A stretch of DNA of 11,071 nt from Anaerolineales bacterium UBA1136 (lineage in GTDB: Bacteria > Chloroflexota > Anaerolineae > Anaerolineales > UBA11657), in contig DCAJ01000075.1 of the NCBI GenBank assembly GCA_002311455.1, positions 79,254-90,324 on the forward strand, read 5' to 3'. The notes beneath the pieces were generated by a model that ran no database searches, was not told the DNA's origin, and saw only the letters and a program-made list of their open reading frames with translations. Position 1 is the stretch's first letter; each line of letters begins with the position of its first letter. Positions 1-6,859 of this stretch are shown here, one piece after another. The position numbers were made by a program, and so were the translations under genes.

Positions 1-72
1 ATGATGTTCTTCTCCGCCACCGTCTTCGGGCATTTGGTAGAGAAAGATATTATCCAATTGTTTGGTAAACAT
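1..72 (-). CDS. 5' end of an unrecognised gene (partial)
   Basis: Only the first 24 codons are inside the window; the gene continues beyond the left edge. The peptide begins MFTKQLDNIFLY and continues with an acidic, glycine-rich stretch ending EEHH. The start is chosen because an AAGGAG ribosome-binding site sits about 7 nt upstream of the ATG, one of the better sites in the window. The intergenic DNA upstream holds two candidate promoters on the same strand. I do not recognise the family from so short a fragment. The plus strand also has a short open frame here (25 codons from base 1), but it has no start signal and is less likely. Confidence 0.55.
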   Translation of the reverse strand, partial: MFTKQLDNIFLYQMPEDGGGEEHH

Positions 73-240
73 TGTTAACTCCTTTCATTCCATAGAAATG
101 ATCAGTGTATATTATTTTGCAGCTAAAGCTATCTGTGTCTGAGTAATTGTTGTAGAAGGAGACTTCTTATCTAGGCAACTCCCGTCACTTGCGATGACCT
201 TATCCTCTGTAGAACGAGCTTAGGTCGGCAGATATCTGAT
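73..240 (-). other. Probable 5' untranslated leader of the left-edge gene
   Basis: This stretch lies between the candidate promoters and the ATG at 72. I see no credible gene in it. If the nearer promoter (241-269) is used, the transcript would carry a leader of roughly 160 nt. It contains small local hairpins, for example AGAAG with CTTCT around 153-166 and GTCA with TGAC near 185-200. I do not recognise a riboswitch or T-box consensus. The structure may be fortuitous. Confidence 0.3.
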
Positions 241-260
241 TTTATACGGGCCTATCTGAT
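233..260. repeat. Direct repeat TATCTGAT x2 flanking a -10 box
   Basis: TATCTGAT occurs at 233-240 and again at 253-260. The repeats are offset by exactly 20 bp, close to two turns of B-DNA, so both copies would face the same side of the helix. One copy lies in the -35/-10 spacer of candidate promoter P1 and the other at its expected start point. The left copy is also part of the 10-bp palindrome CAGATATCTG (229-238). The geometry suits a repressor binding site, but no regulator is identified. Confidence 0.35.
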
Positions 261-269
261 GCACCGCAA
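241..269 (-). promoter_or_regulatory. Candidate promoter P1 for the left-edge gene
   Basis: Reading the minus strand, TTGCGG (269-264) is followed after 17 nt by TATAAA (246-241). The -10 matches 5 of 6 bases of the housekeeping consensus and the -35 matches 3 of 6. The spacing is optimal. Two identical 8-bp repeats bracket the -10 box, which makes a regulated promoter plausible. The start point would fall near 234. Confidence 0.4.
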
Positions 270-307
270 ATGATCGTAAGCTAATTTGGCCTTAACCGAC
301 TGAGGCT

Positions 308-336
308 AGTGTAATTTACAATTTCTACAATGTCAA
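308..336 (-). promoter_or_regulatory. Candidate promoter P2 for the left-edge gene
   Basis: On the minus strand a perfect TTGACA (336-331) is followed after 17 nt by TACACT (313-308), a 4 of 6 match to TATAAT. It lies just downstream of the kinase gene's stop codon at 352. It could drive the left-edge gene with a leader of about 230 nt, in tandem with P1. Confidence 0.4.
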
Positions 337-351
337 GCGAACTGCTTATTT

Positions 352-1536
352 TCAGGTGGATATAGATGATTTTATGCGTGGATTAGGTAGGGCATACATC
401 GGGCTTTGCTTGGCTAAATTTAGTGTATTTAGGTTGTCAGGTTGCATTTTCCATACATTAAACATTTTGTCATTAAGTATTGAATTATTGTCGGTTAATT
501 CGTCATCTTCCGGAATGTAGTCTGGCTGAGATGAGCTCTGGCTTTTGTGGAAGTAAGACCCATCTTTTTTCTTGCCCATTCTGTGAACATATTTCCAATT
601 ACAATTCCGTAATTCTTGGGATTTTAGATAATCTTCTTTAATTAGTTTTAGCAAACGAAGATTGGTTTTATACTTATTTAATATTTCCGTAATTGAAGAT
701 AATATAGTGAACGTGTCATATTTCGAGTTATCGCTGTCGCTCATTCCATACTGCTCCCAATACTTGTAATATTTGAGTTTGTAGTTGTAATATACTGACT
801 TAACAGTTTTATTAGCCTTGTTTTTGTATCTCATGCCACACGCGTTGTCAAAATCGTATATTTTCACTAGAGTATTAGCTGTAGGTACAGTGATAATTTG
901 ATTGGTATTTATGCGGTAGCGTGTCTCCTTTTGTTGTTTGCTTGAGCTTATCAGTATGTTACCTACGTGTAGATCGTTATGTCTGATTCCGATACGGTAT
1001 AGGCACTCTGCCGTGTATATGATTTGAAACAACACGCTATTCAATTCTTGGTCACTCCGCTCTGTTTGCAGCCACTGCCTAAGCGTAGGTGCTGCAGAGT
1101 ACTCCAAACCTAGTATTGTAAGATTGTTAGTGTCTCTGATCCGAATGTCATGATGTTTTCGGTCACGCTTCTCTTTTTCCTTAGCTCCTTGTAGTAATTC
1201 GTCCAACTCATTAGCACATTTGGTAACTGCGCCTCGGAATTCAACAAATGGCTCTGAGAAGCATCCAAGATACCGTAGGATGTTAGGGGTTTGCCATTGG
1301 GTGACCAATGGTCCTAACAGATCTTTGTATATCTTGTGCTCTAATGGAAGACTATTGTCATAAGATTTTCCTACCGTAGTGTTCTTAAAGAATACCTTTA
1401 ATACAATATGTTTTTGGTTGTTTTTTCTGCCCGCTATCAATGTGGCAAGGCTTTTGTTTTTCTCGCGGCTGCCTTCAAGCGGGTAAAAAACATAACCTTT
1501 ATCAATCAGTTGCTTTATTGAAGTGATAGTACTCAT
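352..1536 (-). CDS. Protein-kinase-fold protein, large-DNA-virus-like
   Basis: A 394-residue protein with the hallmarks of a protein-kinase fold. They appear in order: a beta-3 lysine in IVLKVFF (K47), a candidate helix-C glutamate (E66), a hinge-like ILGLEYS (141-147), the catalytic loop HNDLHVGN (H186, D188, N193), and a metal-binding DFD (228-230) in place of the usual DFG. All catalytic residues appear intact, so it may be an active ATP-dependent kinase acting in the cytosol; the substrate is unknown. A clear glycine-rich loop is not visible. The 'RHNDLHxGNI' form of the loop is typical, from memory, of kinases in nucleocytoplasmic large DNA viruses, although small-molecule and lipopolysaccharide kinases have similar loops. 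The C-terminal ~100 residues (290-394) are polar, lysine- and asparagine-rich and unrecognised. No transmembrane segment is seen. The ATG at 1536 has no evident SD but is preceded by a near-consensus promoter. It is transcribed divergently from the MscS gene. Confidence 0.8.
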   Translation of the reverse strand: MSTITSIKQLIDKGYVFYPLEGSREKNKSLATLIAGRKNNQKHIVLKVFFKNTTVGKSYDNSLPLEHKIYKDLLGPLVTQWQTPNILRYLGCFSEPFVEFRGAVTKCANELDELLQGAKEKEKRDRKHHDIRIRDTNNLTILGLEYSAAPTLRQWLQTERSDQELNSVLFQIIYTAECLYRIGIRHNDLHVGNILISSSKQQKETRYRINTNQIITVPTANTLVKIYDFDNACGMRYKNKANKTVKSVYYNYKLKYYKYWEQYGMSDSDNSKYDTFTILSSITEILNKYKTNLRLLKLIKEDYLKSQELRNCNWKYVHRMGKKKDGSYFHKSQSSSQPDYIPEDDELTDNNSILNDKMFNVWKMQPDNLNTLNLAKQSPMYALPNPRIKSSIST

Positions 1537-1577
1537 ATCAATTGGCTTAATTTGTGTGACCCAAACCGACTGTGACC

Positions 1578-1606
1578 AATATACATAACAGTATATTGTG
1601 TGTCAA
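1578..1606 (-). promoter_or_regulatory. Promoter of the kinase-like gene
   Basis: On the minus strand TTGACA (1606-1601, 6 of 6) is followed after exactly 17 nt by TATATT (1583-1578, 5 of 6). This is the strongest housekeeping-type promoter match in the window. The expected start is near 1571, giving a short leader of about 35 nt before the ATG at 1536. Confidence 0.65.
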
Positions 1607-1644
1607 GTAGTTGATTATGAAATTCGTTGCAGAGACTGCGTTAC

Positions 1645-1673
1645 TTGCATATTCTGGACGGCTTAGTTACAAT
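1645..1673 (+). promoter_or_regulatory. Candidate promoter of the MscS gene
   Basis: TTGCAT (1645-1650) and TACAAT (1668-1673) are separated by 17 nt. The -10 matches 5 of 6 bases, the -35 only 3 of 6. The start would be near 1680, giving a leader of about 45 nt that contains a run of ten A (1702-1711) before the SD. Confidence 0.35.
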
Positions 1674-1724
1674 AAATAAAACCATGTTTTGTACTTTCCA
1701 CAAAAAAAAAAGAGGTAGTAAGCT

Positions 1725-3398
1725 ATGATTACCATTTTGGGTGACACTTCGTTACAGATTTTTTTTGGTACTTTAATTGGATGGGGATTGGGGGCTTTAA
1801 TAACTTACTGGCTGACTGCCTACATATTGCTTTGGGTATTTCGTCGAACAGAAACAGATGTAGATGATGTAATACTAGGTGTGTCCCGTAGGCCGGCAGT
1901 TCTGCTTGTAATTGCTTACGGCTTACGTAACGCTTTCAGTGTTTGGGGAAGTAGTTTGCCAGCAGGTGCATTGATCGATCGCATTCTTTGGGCAATTATT
2001 GCGATAACTATAACCCATTGGGCTGCACGTCTGTTTGTGGATGTACTTGTCTACTATGTAAAGCAATTAGCTGAGCAAACTGAAGCTATATGGGATGATG
2101 TTTTGGTTCCAGTCCTTGAGCGGGTTGGGGCACCTCTAATATATTTGGTTGGTCTGTGTGCTGCTTTGCAAGCACTTGGACTTGATCTTACGGGTCTATG
2201 GGTTGCAATCGGTGGAGGTGCGTTTGTACTGGCGTTTGCATTACAAGGCATATTGAGTGATTTTTTTGCTGGTCTTATTCTGTTAGTTGATACGCCTTTT
2301 CGAACCGGCGATGTGATTGTGCTGCCTGATACAGTGACCAAGGGCACTAACATTACAGCTGTTGTCCGCAACATAGGTATTCGCGTGACACACCTTTTTA
2401 ATGTACAGAATTATACAGATATGTTTATCCCAAATGGTGCCCTGAGTAGGGCAACTTTTTTTAATGCTAATCGTCCTACTACAAATCTTGCAGCTACAGT
2501 AGGTTTTGCAGCTAAACGGCAGGGTACCAACCCAAATAAGGTTATGGCTATTTTACAAGATGCTGTGCTCGCTCACCCAGATATTGTTGGCAATCCTATA
2601 CCTAAGCTCAATGCGCTACCTTCAATCAAGGGCTTAAAGAAAAAGGATCCAGTTACTGGTGCGTCTTCGAAAAAGAGAGCTGCCTATAATCGCTTGCGTG
2701 CGGAAGTGCATGTGAACAATAGTTTAGATGCGATTCGCAAACAAATACAGCTGCTTGTGGCTAAAGTTAAGGAGTTGGAGGCTGGTGGCCTAGACAAAGA
2801 AGAGGTGGCTGATATCAGCAATGATTTCGATTCAATTCTCGTAATGGTTGGTTTGTGTTCTGAGGAACAGTCAGGGCGAGGATGGAAGAAAATAAAACTA
2901 CTAGAAGATGAAAGTGCTGATAAAACCTCTTTAATCATACTGTTGAGATCCTGGATTGAGGTTTGGTTGACGGACCCCAACCTATATCCAGAGGATCGTG
3001 ACATTCTAAATTCTGAATGGGACCAAAAAATAAGATTCTTCTCTAATCGGCTGTCTGGCCTTTATGATGTTTTGCATGATCCTAGTGGGCAGGAGACTCG
3101 TGTGGATGACCACATACAGGATCTTGTTAGATGGCTGGATGACAGCTTCAAGCGTACTCAAGTAATGTGGCAAGAGCCTCAGGTGTGGTTGACATCTTTC
3201 AACAACACCTTCATAGGTTTCAATGTTCGCTATTATGTTGATAATATACGTTTGGAGCATTGGCGGAGACCTTGGAGAGTAGAGAGTGAACTCACAAAAG
3301 ATGTATTGCGTAGGTTCAAGATTGAAGGAGTCAAGCTACCAAAAGCAATGTATCGAGCTGGTGATGAGAAGGTTCAGCCAGGTGTGTTTATTACATAA
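1725..3398 (+). CDS. MscS-family mechanosensitive ion channel with large cytoplasmic insertion
   Basis: A 557-residue inner-membrane channel of the MscS family, which opens under membrane tension to release solutes on hypo-osmotic shock. Hydrophobic segments lie at about 12-38, 57-75, 84-108 and 131-150, followed by the pore-lining helix at about 161-190 (AIGGGAFVLAFALQGI, then SDFFAGLILL). Next come the small beta domain with FRTGDVIVL (192-200) and the FIPNGALS signature (about 234-241). The final segment (about 490-545, NVRYYVDN to GVKLPKAM) resembles the end of the usual MscS alpha/beta domain. Between about 300 and 490 lies an extra polar block with a basic stretch (KGLKKKDP) and a probable coiled coil (about 333-355). 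E. coli MscS has only 286 residues. The start is supported by GAGG at 1712-1715, 9 nt before the ATG. The gene faces a K+ channel gene tail to tail. The family is secure; the gating stimulus is not. Confidence 0.9.
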   Translation: MITILGDTSLQIFFGTLIGWGLGALITYWLTAYILLWVFRRTETDVDDVILGVSRRPAVLLVIAYGLRNAFSVWGSSLPAGALIDRILWAIIAITITHWAARLFVDVLVYYVKQLAEQTEAIWDDVLVPVLERVGAPLIYLVGLCAALQALGLDLTGLWVAIGGGAFVLAFALQGILSDFFAGLILLVDTPFRTGDVIVLPDTVTKGTNITAVVRNIGIRVTHLFNVQNYTDMFIPNGALSRATFFNANRPTTNLAATVGFAAKRQGTNPNKVMAILQDAVLAHPDIVGNPIPKLNALPSIKGLKKKDPVTGASSKKRAAYNRLRAEVHVNNSLDAIRKQIQLLVAKVKELEAGGLDKEEVADISNDFDSILVMVGLCSEEQSGRGWKKIKLLEDESADKTSLIILLRSWIEVWLTDPNLYPEDRDILNSEWDQKIRFFSNRLSGLYDVLHDPSGQETRVDDHIQDLVRWLDDSFKRTQVMWQEPQVWLTSFNNTFIGFNVRYYVDNIRLEHWRRPWRVESELTKDVLRRFKIEGVKLPKAMYRAGDEKVQPGVFIT

Positions 3399-3399
3399 T

Positions 3400-3431
3400 A
3401 GTATTGGTTAGAAAACTAATTAATTGATACT
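3400..3431. terminator. Weak hairpin between convergent genes, possible bidirectional terminator
   Basis: AGTAT (3400-3404) pairs with ATACT (3427-3431). Inside it TGGTTAG (3405-3411) pairs with CTAATTA (3416-3422), with two G-U pairs, an AAAA loop and a 4-nt bulge. It sits in the 78-bp gap between the converging MscS and K+ channel genes. It is AT-rich and lacks a true U-run, so support is weak. Confidence 0.25.
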
Positions 3432-3476
3432 TGTGATAAAGGGTTCACAATTATTCGACGTCATTAGTCAAGTTCA

Positions 3477-4553
3477 TCAAAGTGTTGAATTGTAACCCTC
3501 TGATACTCCGAACAATTCAGTGATGGGGTCTTCGTTTTCCCCAGTCATTATCATAATTAGATAATCGCCCGGAGACACGGTTATCGTGTCTGCTGGATTT
3601 TTTATAAGCTTGCGGTTACCGTCTTCCCCGAGCTTGCTAATACCTATCAATATAATATTGTGTTCGTTTTTTAGTGACTGAAACACATCTTTGTATTCAC
3701 GATTTGCGTGTGGATTCTTATCAGTTACCAGATATTGTTGTATGTCATAATCATCATCAGCTACTGCCGAACTCAGAAGATCAACCGTGTAGCGTGCAAC
3801 ATCTGGTTCAAAAATATAGCTGGCAACTATTTTGGCAGCTATACCATCTTTAGAAAGTGTGAATGTTACTCCAGCTGCGTGAAACGTGTCCTCTAGATCA
3901 GCATTATTTAGTATAACTACGTGCTCAACCTTTCCGTACTGCTTCTTTAAATTAAGGGAATATACCAATTTTTGAGTATCATCTTCGAAGTTCAGAAAAA
4001 CTGTTGATGCATGACTGATGTTAGCTTTTTCCAGTACTGCATAGTTGGAATAATCAGTGACTAATACAAAAACATCGGTCTCGTTATACCGCGCCCGTAT
4101 CGAGACCATATGGTCTTTGTTATCGGTTATGACTGCTACTTGTTTTTCTGCGCCGATCAGTTCATCCACTACTGACTGTGCAAACATATCCCAGCCTATT
4201 ACTACAATATGGTCCTTGTAATTTGATCCTAGTAACCCCATTTTCCGTGTCTCCCTAATGTTAACGAATACTTCAGTTATGCGGCTAATCAACAAACCCA
4301 ACACACCCAAGCTTCCAAGCACAAAAATGTATCCAATGTTACGCCCTATTGACGTTACAGGGTAAATGTCACCGTAGCCGACTGTGGTAAGGGTGACAAT
4401 CGAGTACCAAAGAGCATCTTGGAAACCATTGATGTTTGAGGTTTGAGAGCTTTTCTCGACTGATGTCAAAACGACTAGCAGTACTAAATACAAGCCTATG
4501 GCTATTAATATAAAAAATGTTCTGCGACTTATACTTGTTCTGAATATGTTCAT
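3477..4553 (-). CDS. Two-helix K+ channel with RCK (TrkA-N/TrkA-C) domain, MthK/GsuK-like
   Basis: A 358-residue inner-membrane potassium channel. It has a first transmembrane helix at about 12-31, a pore helix and selectivity filter TVGYGD (57-62), a second helix at about 73-96, then an RCK domain. The RCK begins with DHIVVIGW (114-121). MthK also carries a Gly-Trp here instead of the canonical GxGxxG loop, which points to a ligand-gated channel rather than a Trk-type NAD sensor. A TrkA-C-like subdomain covers about 265-345. Four subunits would form the pore, with eight RCK domains in the gating ring. The ATG at 4553 has no recognisable SD, whereas the internal Met105 has a good one (separate entry). 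The gene converges on the MscS gene, and the two together suggest turgor and K+ homeostasis. It is divergent from the nucleotidyltransferase gene. The ligand (Ca2+, nucleotide or other) cannot be read from the sequence. Confidence 0.92.
   Translation of the reverse strand: MNIFRTSISRRTFFILIAIGLYLVLLVVLTSVEKSSQTSNINGFQDALWYSIVTLTTVGYGDIYPVTSIGRNIGYIFVLGSLGVLGLLISRITEVFVNIRETRKMGLLGSNYKDHIVVIGWDMFAQSVVDELIGAEKQVAVITDNKDHMVSIRARYNETDVFVLVTDYSNYAVLEKANISHASTVFLNFEDDTQKLVYSLNLKKQYGKVEHVVILNNADLEDTFHAAGVTFTLSKDGIAAKIVASYIFEPDVARYTVDLLSSAVADDDYDIQQYLVTDKNPHANREYKDVFQSLKNEHNIILIGISKLGEDGNRKLIKNPADTITVSPGDYLIMIMTGENEDPITELFGVSEGYNSTL
4239..4256 (-). promoter_or_regulatory. Internal ribosome-binding site and ATG for a separate RCK subunit
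   Basis: Within the K+ channel gene, AGGGAG (4256-4251) lies 9 nt upstream of the in-frame ATG at 4241-4239 (Met105). Translation from here would give a 254-residue soluble protein starting about nine residues before the RCK domain. The MthK channel gene is known to have an internal start (Met107) that makes free RCK subunits for its octameric gating ring. The position here is almost the same. Use of this site is an inference from spacing and SD quality. Confidence 0.5.
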
Positions 4554-4606
4554 ATATTGTTAGTTAGTGTATTATTTATTGGGTCGAGGAGTAATGATGT
4601 GTGGAG

Positions 4607-4625
4607 ATTATAGCAGCGGTGCTAT
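4607..4625 (-). promoter_or_regulatory. -10 box with overlapping dyad upstream of the K+ channel gene
   Basis: On the minus strand a perfect TATAAT lies at 4612-4607, about 54 nt before the channel ATG. No good -35 exists; the matching position falls in the run of seven T (plus strand A7, 4629-4635). A perfect dyad, ATAGCA and TGCTAT around GCGG (4610-4625), overlaps the -10 and the spacer, as an operator would. A weak -35 plus an overlapping dyad suggests regulated transcription. Confidence 0.4.
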
Positions 4626-4750
4626 TACAAAAAAACCTTGCGGAGATTATCCTTGCCCATCTGGCTTATGTAAAATAGCTGGATAGACTGTATGATGCTT
4701 ATCATTGATTCAGCGATAGTTTGTAGCTTGAAATCTGTACGGTATTATAG

Positions 4751-5833
4751 ATGCATAAAATAGATAATCGTGATCAAGTTTTAAATCATATTCGAGATTT
4801 TGTAGCTCTAGAAGTGTCTAATCGACCAGAATTATTGGCTGCATTTTTGGTGGGTTCTGTAGCGAGAGCTGAACCACTATGGGCGAACGTTACTGATTTT
4901 GATGTAATATTTGTGGATCCAGAACCCTCAATTTGTCCTGAACCTTGCTTATTATGGAATGACTCTCTCTTAATTGATGTACAGTATTCTCGACCTGAGG
5001 ACTACGAAAATCGATCTAGTATAAAAGGAGATGCAATGCGTGCTCAAGCCCTATATGATGCTGTGCCATTGCACGATACCAAAAACTTTTTCGCATTGTT
5101 GCAGGCTTATGTGCGTGGGCAATTTGACACAGCAGAGAATGTTTGTGCACGTGCAGCCGATGCTTTTCGCCGGGCACATGCTCACTTCGAAGAAATCTCA
5201 GAATTACGGACTGTTCCTGTACCTATACCTATCGACCCAAACGATTTGAAGCATTTACATGATGTGATGGACTGGGCTGCTACTGCAGTACTGATGCTTG
5301 CATATAAGCCTCGTTATGGACGGCGCCAAGTTTTGTGTTTTAGTGAAGCTCTGACGAGAATGGGGCAGTCAAACATTATAGAATTAGCGGAACAAAGCAT
5401 GGGGTTCGCTGAAATTAACGACGATGAGATTGATAGTATGAGAAAAGAATGGGTAGAAATATTCCGAGCAGCCGGAAAATTTCATCAGGGATATTGGGAT
5501 TGTGATAGGTGCGCACATCCTTTTAAGGAGCAATATTATATGGATGGTTTTGAGGCTCTTGCATCTTCTGGTCAGGCTCGTGCATCTTTGTTTCTTATGG
5601 AATATACTGCAGCAGCAGCTTTTAATCAGATTATCACTCATGCCCCGCCGGAGGCAGCTGAGCCATATGTGGTGCAATATGCTAAATGGATGGAGATAAC
5701 AGGTAAGGGTTGTTCAACACATTTCTCTGACCGCCTTGAACAATTATCAGAACTTCTGCAGCGGATAGAGTATCTTATATATGAGTTTGCCGAAAATAAT
5801 GGAATTATCTATGAGCTCACAATGAAGAGGTAA
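4751..5833 (+). CDS. Nucleotidyltransferase-fold protein of unknown substrate
   Basis: A 360-residue protein whose N-terminal ~80 residues match the minimal nucleotidyltransferase (Pol-beta-like) fold. The motif GSVARAEP (35-42) is followed by TDFDVIFVD, placing the metal-binding aspartates at D49 and D51, with a third candidate at D76 (LLIDVQYS). The pattern fits enzymes that transfer a nucleoside monophosphate to small molecules or proteins, such as aminoglycoside nucleotidyltransferases. The rest is mostly helical and not recognised, with a CxxC in DCDRC (about 240). The catalytic residues seem intact. No SD is seen before the ATG at 4751. It is followed after 8 nt by the GNAT gene and almost certainly co-transcribed. 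Substrate unknown; antibiotic resistance should not be assumed from the fold. Confidence 0.78.
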   Translation: MHKIDNRDQVLNHIRDFVALEVSNRPELLAAFLVGSVARAEPLWANVTDFDVIFVDPEPSICPEPCLLWNDSLLIDVQYSRPEDYENRSSIKGDAMRAQALYDAVPLHDTKNFFALLQAYVRGQFDTAENVCARAADAFRRAHAHFEEISELRTVPVPIPIDPNDLKHLHDVMDWAATAVLMLAYKPRYGRRQVLCFSEALTRMGQSNIIELAEQSMGFAEINDDEIDSMRKEWVEIFRAAGKFHQGYWDCDRCAHPFKEQYYMDGFEALASSGQARASLFLMEYTAAAAFNQIITHAPPEAAEPYVVQYAKWMEITGKGCSTHFSDRLEQLSELLQRIEYLIYEFAENNGIIYELTMKR

Positions 5834-5841
5834 ATTATTAT

Positions 5842-6834
5842 ATGCGTGTTAAGGTTAGCCGTTCCCCAGAAGATTTTATAAAACTAAAGCGTCCTTGGCA
5901 AGGTCTCCTTAAACAGAGCGTTTTATCAACACCGTTTCAGACTATTGAGTTTCAAAAAGAGTGGTGGACTCATTTTGGTAGCGGTGAATTACGTTTAATA
6001 TGTGTGTATGACAGAGATGATCTTGTAGGTTTGGCTAGTATGTACATTAATCAAAAAGGCGTACTACAATGGGTTGGTGGTGAGGATATAGCCGACTATC
6101 ATGATGTGATTGTAAGTGAGAAAAATGCTAATGTGGTCAGAGAACTTGTATTTGATTGGCTTTCTGGACCACAGGCAGAGGACTGGCATAGTGCTGATTT
6201 GGTGAACATACCCCAATGGAGTAGAAGTGTTTCCCATTGGCAGGAGTTGTCTTTAGCCCAAGGTTGGAAAGTTGAGTCACGTGTAGAAACCGTATGTCCG
6301 CAGTTGGCACTACCTGATAAATTTGAATCTTACCTTAGTGTTCTAGGTGGCAAACAACGTCGTGAGATTCGAAGAAAGTTGCGGCGGGCTGATGCTGAAG
6401 GTGCTAATGCTGTATTTGTTACAGAGCCTAGCGATCAATATCTTGAAATACAAGAGTTCATTGCCCTTATGGAGTCAAGCAGTAAGGAAAAAGCTGAATT
6501 TCTTAGTTCCAAAATGAGAGAAGCATATATTAATATACTCCAGACCATGCAAGATTCGGGTATGCTTCGATTATGTTTCCTTAGATTGGAAGATCGCAAT
6601 CTGGCCTCTTACGCATATTTTAGTATGGGTGATACTCTGTATCTATATAATTCCGGCTATGATATTAGTCAGTACGCTGCATTATCACCCGGATGGGTGC
6701 TGTTAGCTAAGTTGTTTGACTATGCCATAAAAAACGGACACAAGAGATTTGATTTCATGCGTGGCAATGAAGATTACAAATATAAGTTTGGTGGCGAAGA
6801 TGTTCCACTAATGCGATTAACAATTAACCGCTGA
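5842..6834 (+). CDS. CelD/BcsL-type GNAT acyltransferase
   Basis: A 330-residue cytosolic protein of the CelD/BcsL branch of the GNAT superfamily (Pfam Acetyltransf_6 type). Members transfer acyl groups to amines and are often found with polysaccharide or natural-product genes. Family features include an N-terminal half with TIEFQKEWW (about 34-42) and WVGGEDIADYHD (77-88), and the basic block KQRREIRRKLRR (171-182). The C-terminal half carries LYLYNSGYD and SPGWVLLAKL, and ends with FDFMRGNEDYKYKFG (about 303-317), a very typical CelD ending. The length is normal for the family. GAGG at 5827-5830, inside the end of the preceding gene, may be the ribosome-binding site, although the 11-nt spacing is long. 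It is second in an operon with the nucleotidyltransferase gene. The substrate is unknown. It ends 25 nt from the convergent FAD oxidoreductase gene. Confidence 0.85.
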   Translation: MRVKVSRSPEDFIKLKRPWQGLLKQSVLSTPFQTIEFQKEWWTHFGSGELRLICVYDRDDLVGLASMYINQKGVLQWVGGEDIADYHDVIVSEKNANVVRELVFDWLSGPQAEDWHSADLVNIPQWSRSVSHWQELSLAQGWKVESRVETVCPQLALPDKFESYLSVLGGKQRREIRRKLRRADAEGANAVFVTEPSDQYLEIQEFIALMESSSKEKAEFLSSKMREAYINILQTMQDSGMLRLCFLRLEDRNLASYAYFSMGDTLYLYNSGYDISQYAALSPGWVLLAKLFDYAIKNGHKRFDFMRGNEDYKYKFGGEDVPLMRLTINR

Positions 6835-6859
6835 GAATTACTGTTATCATGGTTGTACA

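Noticed and set aside
1702..1711. Run of ten A before the MscS gene
   Set aside because: No stem precedes it on either strand, so it is not a terminator; it is probably just part of the leader or a slippage-prone tract.
2054..2374. Minus-strand open frame of 106 codons inside the MscS gene
   Set aside because: It is opposite the strongly conserved pore region of MscS, has no start signal and looks like random antisense coding.
2684..3260. Two minus-strand open frames (106 and 84 codons) under the MscS insertion
   Set aside because: They lie antisense to the continuous MscS frame, have serine- or leucine-rich random-looking composition and no SD.
4721..4748. TTGTAG, 16 nt, TATTAT as a promoter for the nucleotidyltransferase gene
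   Set aside because: The start point would fall a few bases inside the gene, after the only suitable ATG, so it cannot drive this frame as called.
5384..5699. Open frames on both strands within the nucleotidyltransferase gene
   Set aside because: They are shadows of the real gene in other frames, with no domain and no start signals.
4751..5833. Aminoglycoside-resistance nucleotidyltransferase
   Set aside because: Only the general fold motif is shared; the C-terminal part does not show a known resistance family, so a specific call is not justified.
6835..6859. Terminator between the converging GNAT and oxidoreductase genes
   Set aside because: The 25-bp gap holds no stem with a U-run.
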